Source: an uncultured Clostridia bacterium
GTDB lineage: Bacteria; Bacillota_A; Clostridia; Oscillospirales; Acutalibacteraceae
Assembly (NCBI GenBank): GCA_944380625.1
Contig: CALWIE010000136.1
Span: 1-45,580 of the forward strand
Reading direction: 5' to 3'
Length of the DNA stretch: 45,580 nucleotides
The notes below the pieces were generated by a model, which saw nothing but the letters and a program-made list of their open reading frames with translations, was not told where the DNA came from and did not search any database. The first letter of the stretch is position 1; each line of letters starts with the position of its first letter. A program made the translations under genes and the position numbers. Below, piece by piece: positions 16,273 to 24,789 of this stretch.

Positions 16273-17870
16273 AGAACGCCTCCTTCTCTGGGTGTCCCGT
16301 GCCGTGCCCTCCCAAAGGGGGAAGGTAGGCAAAGGCCTTCCGCCCGCAGCTCTGACCGCCGGGCCAGCCCAGCGGCCCCGTAGGCCGCCAGCGCCGCCAG
16401 GCAGGGGATCCCCCCGTAGTGGTAGCGGGGCGCCACCTCCACCAGCATCTGGGCCATGGTCAGCCCCAAAAGGAACAGGGGAAAAAGATAGAGCCAGGGG
16501 GCGCCTCCCTCCCGGAGGAGGAACCACATTCCCCCCAGGCTGAAGATCCAGAGCAGGCAGTAAAAGCCGTCGCACCAGCTCGAGAGGCCTTCCAGATCCT
16601 CCAGGACGGTTTTTCCGTAGGTGACCGGAGCGTCGTCTGTCTGCCAAAGGACCAACAGTTTGTGGTAGAACAGGTCGGAGAAATCGATGTCTCCCGAAGT
16701 GATCCGGCCCCAGGCCTCCTGCAGCATTGCCTCTTGCACCTGCCGGGCGGAGAGGCCCTCCGTGCCGCTGTAGCTGGTCAGAAGGGTGCTGTCCTCCTGG
16801 TTCCATTTCCCGTGGGATCGGGTGTTAAAACCCACATAGATGTTGTACCCCGGGGCGGAGGCCGGCGCCTCGCCCACCCGTTGGGTGAAAAGCCAGTCGT
16901 TTCCCTTGCCCGCCGCCACGTAGACAAGGCAGAGGCCCAGCAGGAGCAAAAAACGTTTTCCCGCCCCGGCGCCCTGGGTGAGGGGCTCCACCACAAAGAG
17001 CAGAATTGCCGCCGCGATGACCACAATGGCCGCGATGGGCCTGGCGCTGTTGGCCAGGGCCAGCACCAGCCCCAAGGGCGCCCCGGCAAGGAAGGCCTGC
17101 CACCGGCGAAAGGGGGCAAGCCTCCCCTTGATCCAGAGAAGGCCCGCCATCGAGGCCAGCAGCAAGGTGGTGTAGTAGGGCTCGGACAACACAAACATGT
17201 TGAACAGGATCTGGGAAGGGCAGAGGGTCCAGAACAGGGAGACCGCAAAGGCCATAAAGGAACCGGAGAGCTTCAGGCCCAGGTAGTAAAGAAGGGCCAT
17301 GGAAACTGTGGAGAGGACCACGTTGGTCACAGCGGCGGCGAAGGGGGAGGAGCCAAACAGGGAAAAGATCAGGCTGAGAAAAGAGGCGTAGCCGAAAATA
17401 TGGGGGAATAGGGCCATGTATCGGGGCAGAAAACTCTCAAGGCCCGAGATGTCAAACTGGGAGGCCAGGGAGTCTGCCGCGATGTAAAAGGTCTGATAGT
17501 CCCCCGCGGGGTCGATGGGGTTTTCCAGAATCCACCCATACCGAATCCAAAAGCAGAGCAAAAGCAGAAGGAAAAAACCCGCCCAGGAAACCGCGTTCCA
17601 GGGGATGGAGCGGCAGGCCCATCGGGCCTTCAGGGCTTTCTTCCCCCGTCCCCAGAAGAGAAACAGGGCCGCCCCGCCCGAGAGGCCCAGGACCGTGAGC
17701 AGAAGGGCATTGTAAGAAGCCTTGCCGTATTCCTCCGGGGCGAAGAGGATGTTCCACACCACAAATCCCCCCAGCAGGAAAAATAGAAGAGCAATGACAG
17801 CTTTAGATATTAGCGATATATATATATATATATATATATAAGTCGAATGTTTGTCGCGGGCGTTCTTCAA
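16239..17870 (-). CDS. GT-C type integral membrane glycosyltransferase (GT39/PMT-like), reading frame passes through an AT dinucleotide tract
   Basis: 543 residues with about ten or more hydrophobic helices. After the first helices a large outer loop carries NPIDPAGDYQTFYIAADSL, the acidic active-site loop of GT-C enzymes that use lipid-linked sugars at the outer membrane face; acceptor unknown. Start is TTG at 17870: AAGGAG lies 8 bases upstream and a good promoter ~40 bases upstream. Codons 11-19 are the (AT)12.5 tract, translated as a Tyr-Ile alternation, after which the first membrane helix (AVIALLFFLLGGFVVW) begins. Loss or gain of one AT unit gives a stop within five codons of the tract. 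The C-terminus (after ~residue 500) is basic and overlaps the next gene by 34 bases. A start downstream of the tract (GTG in FVVW) would cut the first helix. Confidence 0.82.
   Translation of the reverse strand: MKNARDKHSTYIYIYIYISLISKAVIALLFFLLGGFVVWNILFAPEEYGKASYNALLLTVLGLSGGAALFLFWGRGKKALKARWACRSIPWNAVSWAGFFLLLLLCFWIRYGWILENPIDPAGDYQTFYIAADSLASQFDISGLESFLPRYMALFPHIFGYASFLSLIFSLFGSSPFAAAVTNVVLSTVSMALLYYLGLKLSGSFMAFAVSLFWTLCPSQILFNMFVLSEPYYTTLLLASMAGLLWIKGRLAPFRRWQAFLAGAPLGLVLALANSARPIAAIVVIAAAILLFVVEPLTQGAGAGKRFLLLLGLCLVYVAAGKGNDWLFTQRVGEAPASAPGYNIYVGFNTRSHGKWNQEDSTLLTSYSGTEGLSARQVQEAMLQEAWGRITSGDIDFSDLFYHKLLVLWQTDDAPVTYGKTVLEDLEGLSSWCDGFYCLLWIFSLGGMWFLLREGGAPWLYLFPLFLLGLTMAQMLVEVAPRYHYGGIPCLAALAAYGAAGLARRSELRAEGLCLPSPFGRARHGTPREGGVLWKRIGQSGRR
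17816..17840. repeat. (AT)12.5 dinucleotide tract inside the glycosyltransferase coding region
   Basis: Twenty-five uninterrupted bases of alternating A and T in a GC-rich genome, from codon 11 to the first base of codon 19 of the minus-strand glycosyltransferase. The present length keeps the frame open. One unit fewer reads ...ATC GCT AAT ATC TAA and one unit more reads ...TAT CGC TAA. Only changes of three units keep the gene on. This is the pattern of slipped-strand contingency loci. Confidence 0.97.
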
Positions 17871-17908
17871 GGGGACCGCTCCTTTCCGGGCTTGGCTTTC
17901 TGTACTCC

Positions 17909-17937
17909 ATTATAGACGGTGGCGCGGGGAAAATCAA
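17909..17937 (-). promoter_or_regulatory. Sigma-A promoter of the glycosyltransferase-yjbR-nfo operon
   Basis: Minus strand: TTGATT (17932-17937), 17-base spacer, perfect TATAAT (17909-17914). The expected transcript start near 17902 gives a ~32-base leader containing AAGGAG before the TTG start, so the AT tract is transcribed and translated rather than being a promoter spacer. Confidence 0.85.
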
Positions 17938-17974
17938 TACGCCCGGCCGAAAGCTGGGCCGCTGGCCAAAAGGA

Positions 17975-17999
17975 AGGCCCCCGGGTTTGCCGGGGGCCT
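17975..17999 (-). terminator. Terminator after rodA
   Basis: Perfect 10-bp GC-rich stem (17975-17984 with 17990-17999), 5-base loop, followed on the minus strand by TTCCTTTT. It lies 12 bases after the rodA stop and separates rodA from the glycosyltransferase operon. Confidence 0.8.
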
Positions 18000-18011
18000 C
18001 TTTCGGGGGGG

Positions 18012-19211
18012 TCACCCCTCGTTTTCCATGCGGTTTGTAATAAAGCGTATAGGGGCTTTCCGGTTCAGGCGCAGGCCCTCTCCCTCTTTGCGGCGCATGT
18101 GGATGCTCTGCACCAAGCCGAAACCCAGGTACATGCAGATGGCCGAGGAGCCGCCGGCGCTGAAGAAGGGCAGCGTCACGCCCATGGCGGGGAGCAGCGC
18201 CAGGCACATGCCGATGTTGGACACAGACTGCAGGGCGATGATCCCGAAATAGCCAAAGCACATGTACTTGCCCAAGTCGTCCCGGGCCAGGTGGGCCACG
18301 TGCAGGACCTTGAGCATGAACAACAGCAGCAGCAGGATGATGAGGGAGCAGCCCACAAAGCCCAATTCCTCGCCGGCCACGGAGAAGATGTAGTCGCTCT
18401 GCTGGAAGGGCACGCTGCTGCTGGCCACCCGGCTGCCGTTAAAGAGCCCTTGGCCAGAGAGCTTCCCGCTTCCGATGGAGATCCTCCCCTGGTACTGCTG
18501 GTAGCCCGCGTCCATTTGGATGTTGGGGTCGTCCAAGTTGAAGACGGCGATAAAGCGGAGCTTTTGGTACTCGCTCATAAAGAACTTCCACAGCAGGGGA
18601 AGGGTCACCAGGATCAACCCTCCCAGCATGGCGAAATAGCGCAGCTTCACCCCGGCGGCCAGGCTCATGGCCACAAACATGGCGAAGAACACCACTGCGG
18701 CCCCGGTGTCTCCCTGAAGCTGGCACAGCAGCATGGGGATCAGTGCGTGGAAGGCCAGCAGCACCACGTGGAGGGGCCGGTGGAGCAGCTCCTTTTTCCT
18801 AAGAGTGTCCAAATGCTTGGAAAAAGTGAGGATAAAGGCGATTTTCACCGCCTCCGAGGTTTGGAAGGTGCTGCCGCCGATCTGGATCCACGCCCGGGCG
18901 TTCACGCCGCCGCTGCCCAGCACCTGGTCTCCGAACAGGGCCGTGTAGATCATCAAAAAGATGGAGGCGCCCCCGAAGAGGTACCAGAAGTTCGCCAGGG
19001 CCCCATAGTCCATCAGGGAGATGGCCACGGCCCCGGCGACGCCCAGGCCGATGGCGAACAGCTGGGTGCGGAAGTAGCCCGTGCCCACGGCGCTGTCCAC
19101 GCTGCGCAGCAGCAGCAGGCTGTAGGCGGAAATGGCCGCCAGCAGCAGCCAAAGGAGAATGTCCGCCTTTTTGATGTAGTTGAAGATCCCCTTAAAGCAA
19201 CGTTTTACCAT
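18012..19211 (-). CDS. rodA: RodA/FtsW/SpoVE (SEDS) family peptidoglycan polymerase, RodA-like
   Basis: 399 residues, about ten membrane helices. SEDS proteins polymerise lipid II into glycan strands together with a class B penicillin-binding protein; RodA acts in cell elongation. Visible: GSGGVNARAWIQIGGSTFQTSEAVKIAFIL (usually QPSE; Pro is Thr here), the catalytic Asp168 in CQLQGDTGAAVVF, QSDYIFSVAGEELGFVG, and the C-terminal IGMCLALLPAMGVTLPFFSAGGSS. The start has TAGGA six bases upstream. It is monocistronic with its own promoter and terminator. FtsW or SpoVE assignments are less likely because the N-terminus and loop lengths fit RodA better. No mreBCD genes are nearby. Confidence 0.87.
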   Translation of the reverse strand: MVKRCFKGIFNYIKKADILLWLLLAAISAYSLLLLRSVDSAVGTGYFRTQLFAIGLGVAGAVAISLMDYGALANFWYLFGGASIFLMIYTALFGDQVLGSGGVNARAWIQIGGSTFQTSEAVKIAFILTFSKHLDTLRKKELLHRPLHVVLLAFHALIPMLLCQLQGDTGAAVVFFAMFVAMSLAAGVKLRYFAMLGGLILVTLPLLWKFFMSEYQKLRFIAVFNLDDPNIQMDAGYQQYQGRISIGSGKLSGQGLFNGSRVASSSVPFQQSDYIFSVAGEELGFVGCSLIILLLLLFMLKVLHVAHLARDDLGKYMCFGYFGIIALQSVSNIGMCLALLPAMGVTLPFFSAGGSSAICMYLGFGLVQSIHMRRKEGEGLRLNRKAPIRFITNRMENEG

Positions 19212-19285
19212 AGCAGTTCCTATTCTTTCACAACGCGGCCCGCCCTGGGGCGCGAGAGTCTCCCATTCGCAAATTATGTCAAGTC

Positions 19286-19314
19286 ATTATAGCACATCCG
19301 CCCCGGGCCTTCAA
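19286..19314 (-). promoter_or_regulatory. Extended -10 promoter of rodA
   Basis: Minus strand: TTGAAG (19309-19314), 17-base spacer ending TGC, TATAAT (19286-19291). The leader to the rodA ATG is about 70 bases. Confidence 0.8.
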
Positions 19315-19330
19315 GATTTTTGTTTCGCTC

Positions 19331-19359
19331 TTTACTATTCCTGCCGAATATTCTATAAT
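19331..19359 (+). promoter_or_regulatory. Sigma-A promoter of the fhs-tsaE-tsaB-rpiB-upp operon
   Basis: TTTACT (19331-19336), 17-base spacer, perfect TATAAT (19354-19359), back to back with the rodA promoter. Because the transcript should start near 19366, the in-frame ATG at 19358 cannot be the fhs start. Confidence 0.78.
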
Positions 19360-19414
19360 GAGAGGGATCGAGCGAAACTATTTCATGGCGCAAGCCAGAA
19401 AGGTGCGGGGAAAT

Positions 19415-21091
19415 ATGCTATCAGACATCGAAATCGCCCAGAGCACAACACTTCGGCCCATTGCGGAGATCGCCGCGGGGCTGGGCATCCAGGAGGACGA
19501 ACTGGAGCTTTACGGAAAGTATAAGGCCAAAATCAACGAGCGGGCCTTTGCCCGCCTGGCGGACAAGCCCGACGGCAAGCTGGTGCTGGTGACCGCGATC
19601 AACCCCACTCCCGCCGGGGAGGGCAAGACCACTACCACCGCCGGTCTGGGCCAGGCCATGGCGAAAATCGGCAAAAACGCCGTTATCGCCCTGCGGGAGC
19701 CCTCCCTGGGGCCGGTGTTCGGCATCAAGGGCGGGGCGGCCGGCGGCGGCTACGCCCAGGTGCTGCCCATGGAGGACATCAACCTTCACTTCACCGGGGA
19801 TATGCACGCCATCACCTCCGCCAACAACCTGTGCTGCGCCATGCTGGACAACCACCTTCAGCAGGGCAACGCCCTGGGCATCGACCCCCGCCGCATCCAG
19901 ATCAAGCGCTGCCTGGACATGAACGACCGGGCCCTGCGCAACACCATCATCGGTCTGGGAGGCAAGGTCAACGGCGTGCCCCGGGAGGATGGCTTCATCA
20001 TCACTGTGGCCTCCGAGGTCATGGCCATCCTGTGCCTGGCCCGGGACATGAACGACCTGAAGGACCGTCTGGGGAACATCCTCATCGCCTACACCTACGG
20101 GGGCGAACCCGTCTACGCCCGGGACATCAAGGCCCAGGGCGCCATGGCCGCCCTGCTCCGGGACGCGGTCAACCCCAACCTGGTCCAGACCATCGAGGGC
20201 ACCCCGGCCATTATGCACGGCGGGCCCTTTGCCAACATCGCCCACGGGTGCAACTCCGTGCGGGCCACCCGCCTGGCCTTAAAGCTGGCGGACTACTGCA
20301 TCACCGAGGCCGGCTTCGGCTCTGACCTGGGCGCCGAGAAATTCATGGACATCAAGTGCCGCATGGCGGGCCTTGCCCCCTCCTGCGTGGTGGTAGTGGC
20401 CACTGTCCGGGCCCTAAAGTACAACGGCGGCGTGCCCAAGGCGGAGCTCTCCGGGGAGAACGTCCCCGCCCTGGAAAAGGGCATTGTAAACCTCAAGGCC
20501 CATGTGGAGAACATGCAGAAGTTTGGGGTGCCGGTAGTGGTGGCCATCAACCGCTTCGGCACCGACACCGACGCCGAGCTCCAGGTGGTGGACAACTGCT
20601 GCAAGGAGCTGGGGGTCCGTTACGCCCTGTCCGAGGTCTTTTCCAAGGGCGGCGAGGGCGGCCTGGACCTGGCCCGGACCATCTGCGACGTCATCGACGA
20701 GAGCGAGGGCAAGCGGAATTTTGCCCCCATTTATCCCATCGAGGCCACGGTGGAGGAGAAGATCGCCGCCATCGCCCAGAAGATCTACGGCGCCCAGGAT
20801 GTGACCTTCACCGCCGCAGCCCAGAAGTCCCTGAAGGACATTAAGGCCCTGGGCGGCGACAGCCTTCCCGTTTGTATCGCCAAGACCCAGTACTCCCTGT
20901 CGGACAACGCCAAGCTCCTGGGCCGTCCCACGGGCTTCACCATCACCATCCGGGATCTGCGGCTCTCCAGCGGCGCGGGCTTTGTGGTGGCCTACGCCGG
21001 GGACATCATGACCATGCCCGGCCTGCCCAAGGTCCCCGCCGCCGAGAAAATCGATGTGGACGACAACGCCGTGATCCACGGCCTGTTCTGA
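19415..21091 (+). CDS. fhs: Formate--tetrahydrofolate ligase
   Basis: 558 residues, the family's standard length. It makes 10-formyl-THF from formate, THF and ATP, feeding purine synthesis and, in acetogens, the Wood-Ljungdahl methyl branch. The N-terminus [20 protein letters not shown] matches the MKSDIEIAQ start of characterised enzymes, so ATG 19415 is chosen over 19385; AAAGGTG lies 9 bases upstream. The ATP-binding loop [11 protein letters not shown] is at 65-75, and [36 protein letters not shown] is the next conserved block. folD in the same window supplies the connected folate step. One base separates its stop from the tsaE start. Confidence 0.96.
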   Translation: MLSDIEIAQSTTLRPIAEIAAGLGIQEDELELYGKYKAKINERAFARLADKPDGKLVLVTAINPTPAGEGKTTTTAGLGQAMAKIGKNAVIALREPSLGPVFGIKGGAAGGGYAQVLPMEDINLHFTGDMHAITSANNLCCAMLDNHLQQGNALGIDPRRIQIKRCLDMNDRALRNTIIGLGGKVNGVPREDGFIITVASEVMAILCLARDMNDLKDRLGNILIAYTYGGEPVYARDIKAQGAMAALLRDAVNPNLVQTIEGTPAIMHGGPFANIAHGCNSVRATRLALKLADYCITEAGFGSDLGAEKFMDIKCRMAGLAPSCVVVVATVRALKYNGGVPKAELSGENVPALEKGIVNLKAHVENMQKFGVPVVVAINRFGTDTDAELQVVDNCCKELGVRYALSEVFSKGGEGGLDLARTICDVIDESEGKRNFAPIYPIEATVEEKIAAIAQKIYGAQDVTFTAAAQKSLKDIKALGGDSLPVCIAKTQYSLSDNAKLLGRPTGFTITIRDLRLSSGAGFVVAYAGDIMTMPGLPKVPAAEKIDVDDNAVIHGLF

Positions 21092-21092
21092 T

Positions 21093-21536
21093 ATGGCGCA
21101 GCAGTTTATCACCCATTCCCCGGAGGAGACCTCCCGCCTGGCCCAGCGGCTGGCCCAGGACCTGAAGGGGGGAGAGGTCATCGCCTTTACCGGCGGCATG
21201 GGGGCGGGGAAGACCGCCTTCACCCGGGGCTTGGCCCTGGGCCTTGGCTGCGGGGACGTGGCCTCCAGCCCCACCTTCGCCCTGGTAAACGAGTACCGGG
21301 GCCGCCTTACGGTAGAGCACTTCGACATGTACCGGGTGGACGGCTGGGACGACCTGTACTCCACCGGGTTCTTCGATTACCTGGACACGGACTGCGTGCT
21401 GGTCATCGAGTGGAGCGAGAACATCGCCAGGGCCTTGCCCGAGGGTGTCATAGCTGTCGACATCCGGCGGGGGGAACAGGACTGCGACCGGATCATTTCC
21501 ATAGAGGGCTGGAAAGGAGGGGGAACCTCATGTTAG
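21093..21536 (+). CDS. tsaE: tRNA threonylcarbamoyladenosine biosynthesis ATPase TsaE
   Basis: 147 residues. ATPase subunit of the TsaBDE complex that puts the t6A modification on A37 of ANN-decoding tRNAs. Walker A is GGMGAGKT (34-41), followed by the TsaE-specific SSPTFALVNEYRG, HFDMYRV and VLVIEWSENI segments. It starts one base after the fhs stop and overlaps tsaB by 7 bases. tsaD, the catalytic partner, is not in this window. Confidence 0.95.
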   Translation: MAQQFITHSPEETSRLAQRLAQDLKGGEVIAFTGGMGAGKTAFTRGLALGLGCGDVASSPTFALVNEYRGRLTVEHFDMYRVDGWDDLYSTGFFDYLDTDCVLVIEWSENIARALPEGVIAVDIRRGEQDCDRIISIEGWKGGGTSC

Positions 21537-22249
21537 TGCTGGGAATCGACTCCTCGGCGGGTCCCGCCTCCGCGGCCTTGGTGGAGGACGGGCGCCTTTT
21601 GGGAGAGTTTTACATCCACACCAAGCAGACCCACAGCCAGACCCTGCTGCCCATGGTCCAGGAGCTTTTGGCCTGCGCAGGACGCTCCTGCGGGGATCTG
21701 GAGGGGATAGCCGTCTCCCACGGGCCGGGTTCCTTCACCGGGGTGCGCATCGGCGTTGCCTGCGCCAAGGGGATCGCCTTCGCGGGAGGCCTTCCCTGCG
21801 CGGGGGTCTCTACCTTGGAAGCCATTGCCTTTGGGGGGCTCGGGGCGGAGGGGGCGGTCCTCTGCGCCGTGATGGACGCCCGCTGCGGCCAGGTGTACAA
21901 CGCCCTGTTCCAAGTGGAAAATGGCGCCCTGCGCCGCCTGACTGAGGACCGGGCCCTCTCCATCGCCGCTCTGGAAGAGGAGCTGCGGCCCTGGGGCCCG
22001 AAGGCGCTCCTGCTGGGGGACGGGGCCGGCCTGTGCCACAGGACCTTTGCCTCCTGGGGCGCTCGCCTGGCCCCGGAAAACATCCGGTTCCAGCGGGCGT
22101 CCTCTACGGCCCTGCGGGGGGAGACGGCCCTGGCCCAGGGGAAGGGGGTCCCGTCGGACGCCCTGGCCCCGGTGTACCTGCGGCTTCCCCAGGCGGAACG
22201 GGAGCTCAAGCTAAAACAAGCGCGTGAAGAGAAAGGAGCCCGCTTATGA
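21530..22249 (+). CDS. tsaB: tRNA threonylcarbamoyladenosine biosynthesis protein TsaB
   Basis: 239 residues. An inactive TsaD paralogue of the ASKHA fold that scaffolds t6A synthesis. Visible: LVLGIDSSAGPASAALVEDG at the start, KQTHSQTLLPMVQELL, and ISVSHGPGSFTGVRIGVA-like (here IAVSHGPGSFTGVRIGVACAKGIA). ATG 21530 sits after AAAGGAGGGGG and overlaps the end of tsaE; the stop overlaps the rpiB ATG by 4 bases. Translational coupling along the operon is expected. Confidence 0.95.
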   Translation: MLVLGIDSSAGPASAALVEDGRLLGEFYIHTKQTHSQTLLPMVQELLACAGRSCGDLEGIAVSHGPGSFTGVRIGVACAKGIAFAGGLPCAGVSTLEAIAFGGLGAEGAVLCAVMDARCGQVYNALFQVENGALRRLTEDRALSIAALEEELRPWGPKALLLGDGAGLCHRTFASWGARLAPENIRFQRASSTALRGETALAQGKGVPSDALAPVYLRLPQAERELKLKQAREEKGARL

Positions 22250-22692
22250 AACTTGCCATTGGATGTGACCACGGGGGCTTTGCCCTGAAAGAGGCCGTGC
22301 GCGGCTACTGCGAGGAGCGCGGCATCCCCTACGAGGACTTTGGCGCCTACAGCACCGACTCGGTGGACTACGCCCCCATCGCCGCTAAGGCGGCCCGGTT
22401 TGTGGCCTCCGGCCAGGCGGATTTCGGGGTGCTTGTCTGCTCCACGGGCATTGGCATCTCCATAGCGGCCAACAAGGTCCCGGGCATCCGGGCCGCCCTC
22501 TGCACGAATACCTACTGCGCGGAGATGACCCGCCGCCACAACAACGCCAATGTCCTGTGCATGGGCGGCAAAGTGGTGGACGAGGAGACTGCCCTGAAGA
22601 TGTTGGAGACCTTCCTGCAAACGGAGTTCGAGGGGGGCCGCCACCAGAGGCGGATCGACCAGATCGCCCAGATTGAAGAAGGAAAGCTTTGA
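22246..22692 (+). CDS. rpiB: Ribose 5-phosphate isomerase B
   Basis: 148 residues. Interconverts ribulose 5-phosphate and ribose 5-phosphate in the pentose phosphate pathway. Hallmarks: [11 protein letters not shown] with substrate-binding Asp8-His9, and the catalytic loop [14 protein letters not shown] with Cys65 and Thr67, then [27 protein letters not shown]. Its partner gene downstream is upp, so the pair links ribose phosphate supply with nucleotide salvage. ATG overlaps the tsaB stop (ATGA). Confidence 0.96.
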   Translation: MKLAIGCDHGGFALKEAVRGYCEERGIPYEDFGAYSTDSVDYAPIAAKAARFVASGQADFGVLVCSTGIGISIAANKVPGIRAALCTNTYCAEMTRRHNNANVLCMGGKVVDEETALKMLETFLQTEFEGGRHQRRIDQIAQIEEGKL

Positions 22693-22715
22693 TAGATCCA
22701 GGAGGAGATAGACCC

Positions 22716-23354
22716 ATGAAAAACTACCCGAACGTCTTTGTTATGGACCACCCGCTGATCCAGCACAAGCTCACGTTCCTGCGGGACGTGTCCACCGGCA
22801 CCAAGAATTTCCGGGAGCTGGTCAGTGAGATCGCCACCCTCATGTGCTACGAGGCCACCCGGGACCTGCCCCTGATGGAGGTGGAGACCGCCACCCCCAT
22901 GGAGAAGACCACCACCCAGGTCATCGCCGGCCGGAAGCTGGCCTTTGTGCCCATCCTGCGGGCCGGCCTGGGCATGGTGGACGGCATGCTGGAGCTGGTG
23001 CCCTCCGCCAAGGTGGGGCATATCGGCCTCTACCGGGACCACGAGACCTTGAAGCCGGTGGAGTACTACAACAAGCTTCCCCAGGATATTGAGGAGCGGG
23101 ACGTCATCGTCCTGGACCCCATGCTGGCCACCGGCGGCTCCGCCATTGACGCCATCACCATCGTCAAGCGCAGCCACCCCAAGAGCATCAAGTTCCTCTG
23201 CGTCATCGCCGCCCCCGAGGGCATCGAGGCCCTGGCCAAGGCCCATCCGGACGTCCACGTCTACTGCGCCTCGGTGGACCGCTGCCTCAACGAAAACGGC
23301 TACATTCTGCCCGGTTTGGGCGATGCGGGCGACCGGATCTTCGGCACCCTGTAA
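22716..23354 (+). CDS. upp: Uracil phosphoribosyltransferase
   Basis: 212 residues. Converts uracil and PRPP to UMP. Visible: [30 protein letters not shown] at the start, [11 protein letters not shown] (81-90), the PRPP-binding loop [16 protein letters not shown] (~130-145) and [17 protein letters not shown] at the C-terminus for uracil recognition. ATG 22716 is chosen for the CCAGGAGGAG Shine-Dalgarno; an in-frame ATG nine codons earlier has none and precedes the conserved N-terminus. Last gene of the fhs operon, followed by a hairpin. Confidence 0.96.
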   Translation: MKNYPNVFVMDHPLIQHKLTFLRDVSTGTKNFRELVSEIATLMCYEATRDLPLMEVETATPMEKTTTQVIAGRKLAFVPILRAGLGMVDGMLELVPSAKVGHIGLYRDHETLKPVEYYNKLPQDIEERDVIVLDPMLATGGSAIDAITIVKRSHPKSIKFLCVIAAPEGIEALAKAHPDVHVYCASVDRCLNENGYILPGLGDAGDRIFGTL

Positions 23355-23369
23355 CAGAATAGGCCACGC

Positions 23370-23402
23370 GGAAAGGGCGCGCTCTCGGGGCGGGCCCTTT
23401 CC
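23370..23402 (+). terminator. Probable terminator after upp
   Basis: A 9-bp stem (23370-23378 with 23394-23402) with a GC-rich loop that may extend it. The T-rich tract (ATTTGTGAATTTTTTT) begins a little after the stem. Confidence 0.6.
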
Positions 23403-23425
23403 ATTTGTGAATTTTTTTAGAGCCC

Positions 23426-23454
23426 TTTCAAAACAGGGAAAAGTGTGCTATACT
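23426..23454 (+). promoter_or_regulatory. Extended -10 promoter of the ymfF operon
   Basis: TTTCAA (23426-23431), 17-base spacer ending TGC, TATACT (23449-23454). The leader to the ATG at 23515 is about 55 bases and AT-rich. Confidence 0.72.
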
Positions 23455-23514
23455 AGGGAAACAATAGCATATTTATGCAATTCTTTTGCAATTCATTTGG
23501 GAAGGTCGCAAACT

Positions 23515-24789
23515 ATGAGCAAATGGAACACCCTGCGGATCGGGGACGCCGTAAGGCTGCACAGCTTTACAGACCCCCGTCGCAAAACCATGCGGGTCTC
23601 AGTACACATGCTGACCCCGCTCAGGCGGGAGACCGCGGCCCTTTACGGCATTTTGCCAAGCCTTGCAAGCCGTGCCACCCAGAAATACCCGGATTTTACC
23701 GCTCTGAGCCGCCAGCTGGCCCAGCTGTACGGTGCCTCCCTCAGCAGCAGCGTCCAGCGCAGAGGGGGTTTTCAGATCCTATCCTTGGCGGTCAACGGCA
23801 TTGCCAGCCGTTACGCCTTTGGGGGGGAGGACATGTTCTCCCAGCTCACAGGGCTTCTTTTCGACGTGTTCTTTGCCCCTTTGCGGGATGGGGAGGGCCT
23901 GTTCCCCCTGGAGGGCTTTTGCCAGGAACAGCGCCAGCTTTTGGAGATGAAGGACGCGGAATTCAACGATAAGGCCTCCTTTGCGCACCGGCGCTGCAAG
24001 GAGCTTTTGTTTTGGGGCGAGGCCCCCGGCATAGACCGGTACGGCTCCCGAGAGGACGTGGAAAACCTGGACCGGCGCGCTGTAACGGCGGCCTGGGAAG
24101 AGGTCCTCAGGTCCTCTCAGTTTGAGATCTTCGCCCTGGGGGACTGCCAGCCGGACGCGGAGCTGTTCCGGGAGAGGTTTGCCGGTTTGGGCAGGCCCCA
24201 GCCCACCGGTCCCCTTTCCTACCGGGAACCCCAGGGGGTCCGCCGGGCAGTGGAGGAGCAGCCCCTGGCCCAAGCAAAGCTTTCCATGGGCTTTCGGGTG
24301 GACTTTGACCCGGCTGAGCGGTGGGTCTATCAGCTGATGGCGGCGGCCCTGGGGGGCACGCCCAGCTCCAAGCTGTTCCAGAACGTCCGGGAAAAGCTGG
24401 GACTGTGCTATTACTGCTCGACGGGTTTTGACGCCCACAGCCGGGCCCTCTATGTGGAGAGCGGCGTAGAGGGGGACGACCTCCCCCAGGCTGAGGCGGC
24501 CATTTTAGAGCAGCTCTCCGCCCTGCAGAAGGGGGAGCTGACCGATGAGGAGCTCCTCTCCGCCAAGCTGGCCCTGGGGGATTCCCTGCGGGGGATAACG
24601 GACTCCCTGCGGGCCATGGAGTCCTCCCACCTGGGCCAGGTGTTCAGCGGCGTGGTCTGTCCCAGCGAAGAGGCCGTCGCCCAGGTGATGGCCTGCACCA
24701 AGGAGCAGGTGGTGGACGCCGCCCGGCGGCTGCGGCTGGGGGCTGTGTACACGCTGAAAGGAGGCGGCTGCCATGGAACCGAGGATTGA
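23515..24789 (+). CDS. ymfF: M16-family peptidase-like protein YmfF (inactive partner)
   Basis: 424 residues. Shows the M16 two-lobe layout: LTPLRRETAALYGILPSLASRATQKYPDFTALSRQLAQLYGASLSSSVQRRGG at the N-terminus and GTPSSKLFQNVREKLGLCYYCSTGFD in the second half. The zinc motif HxxEH is absent where it should be (LASRATQ region), as in B. subtilis YmfF, which is thought to pair with the zinc-bearing YmfH. In B. subtilis these genes are linked to 5-aminopentanol modification of EF-P. ATG 23515 follows GGGAAGG with 9 bases spacing. It overlaps ymfH by 17 bases. Confidence 0.88.
   Translation: MSKWNTLRIGDAVRLHSFTDPRRKTMRVSVHMLTPLRRETAALYGILPSLASRATQKYPDFTALSRQLAQLYGASLSSSVQRRGGFQILSLAVNGIASRYAFGGEDMFSQLTGLLFDVFFAPLRDGEGLFPLEGFCQEQRQLLEMKDAEFNDKASFAHRRCKELLFWGEAPGIDRYGSREDVENLDRRAVTAAWEEVLRSSQFEIFALGDCQPDAELFRERFAGLGRPQPTGPLSYREPQGVRRAVEEQPLAQAKLSMGFRVDFDPAERWVYQLMAAALGGTPSSKLFQNVREKLGLCYYCSTGFDAHSRALYVESGVEGDDLPQAEAAILEQLSALQKGELTDEELLSAKLALGDSLRGITDSLRAMESSHLGQVFSGVVCPSEEAVAQVMACTKEQVVDAARRLRLGAVYTLKGGGCHGTED

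Noticed and set aside
17816..17840. AT tract as a promoter spacer or transcriptional switch
   Set aside because: A complete promoter lies ~70 bases upstream of it and the tract is inside the translated region, so a translational frame switch explains it better.
19274..19284. Second TTGACA on the minus strand upstream of rodA
   Set aside because: No -10 element lies at a suitable distance downstream; the promoter at 19286-19314 is complete.
19358..19414. Earlier in-frame ATGs of fhs (19358 and 19385)
   Set aside because: 19358 overlaps the -10 hexamer of the promoter, and the known enzyme N-terminus (SDIEIAQ) begins right after ATG 19415, which has a Shine-Dalgarno.
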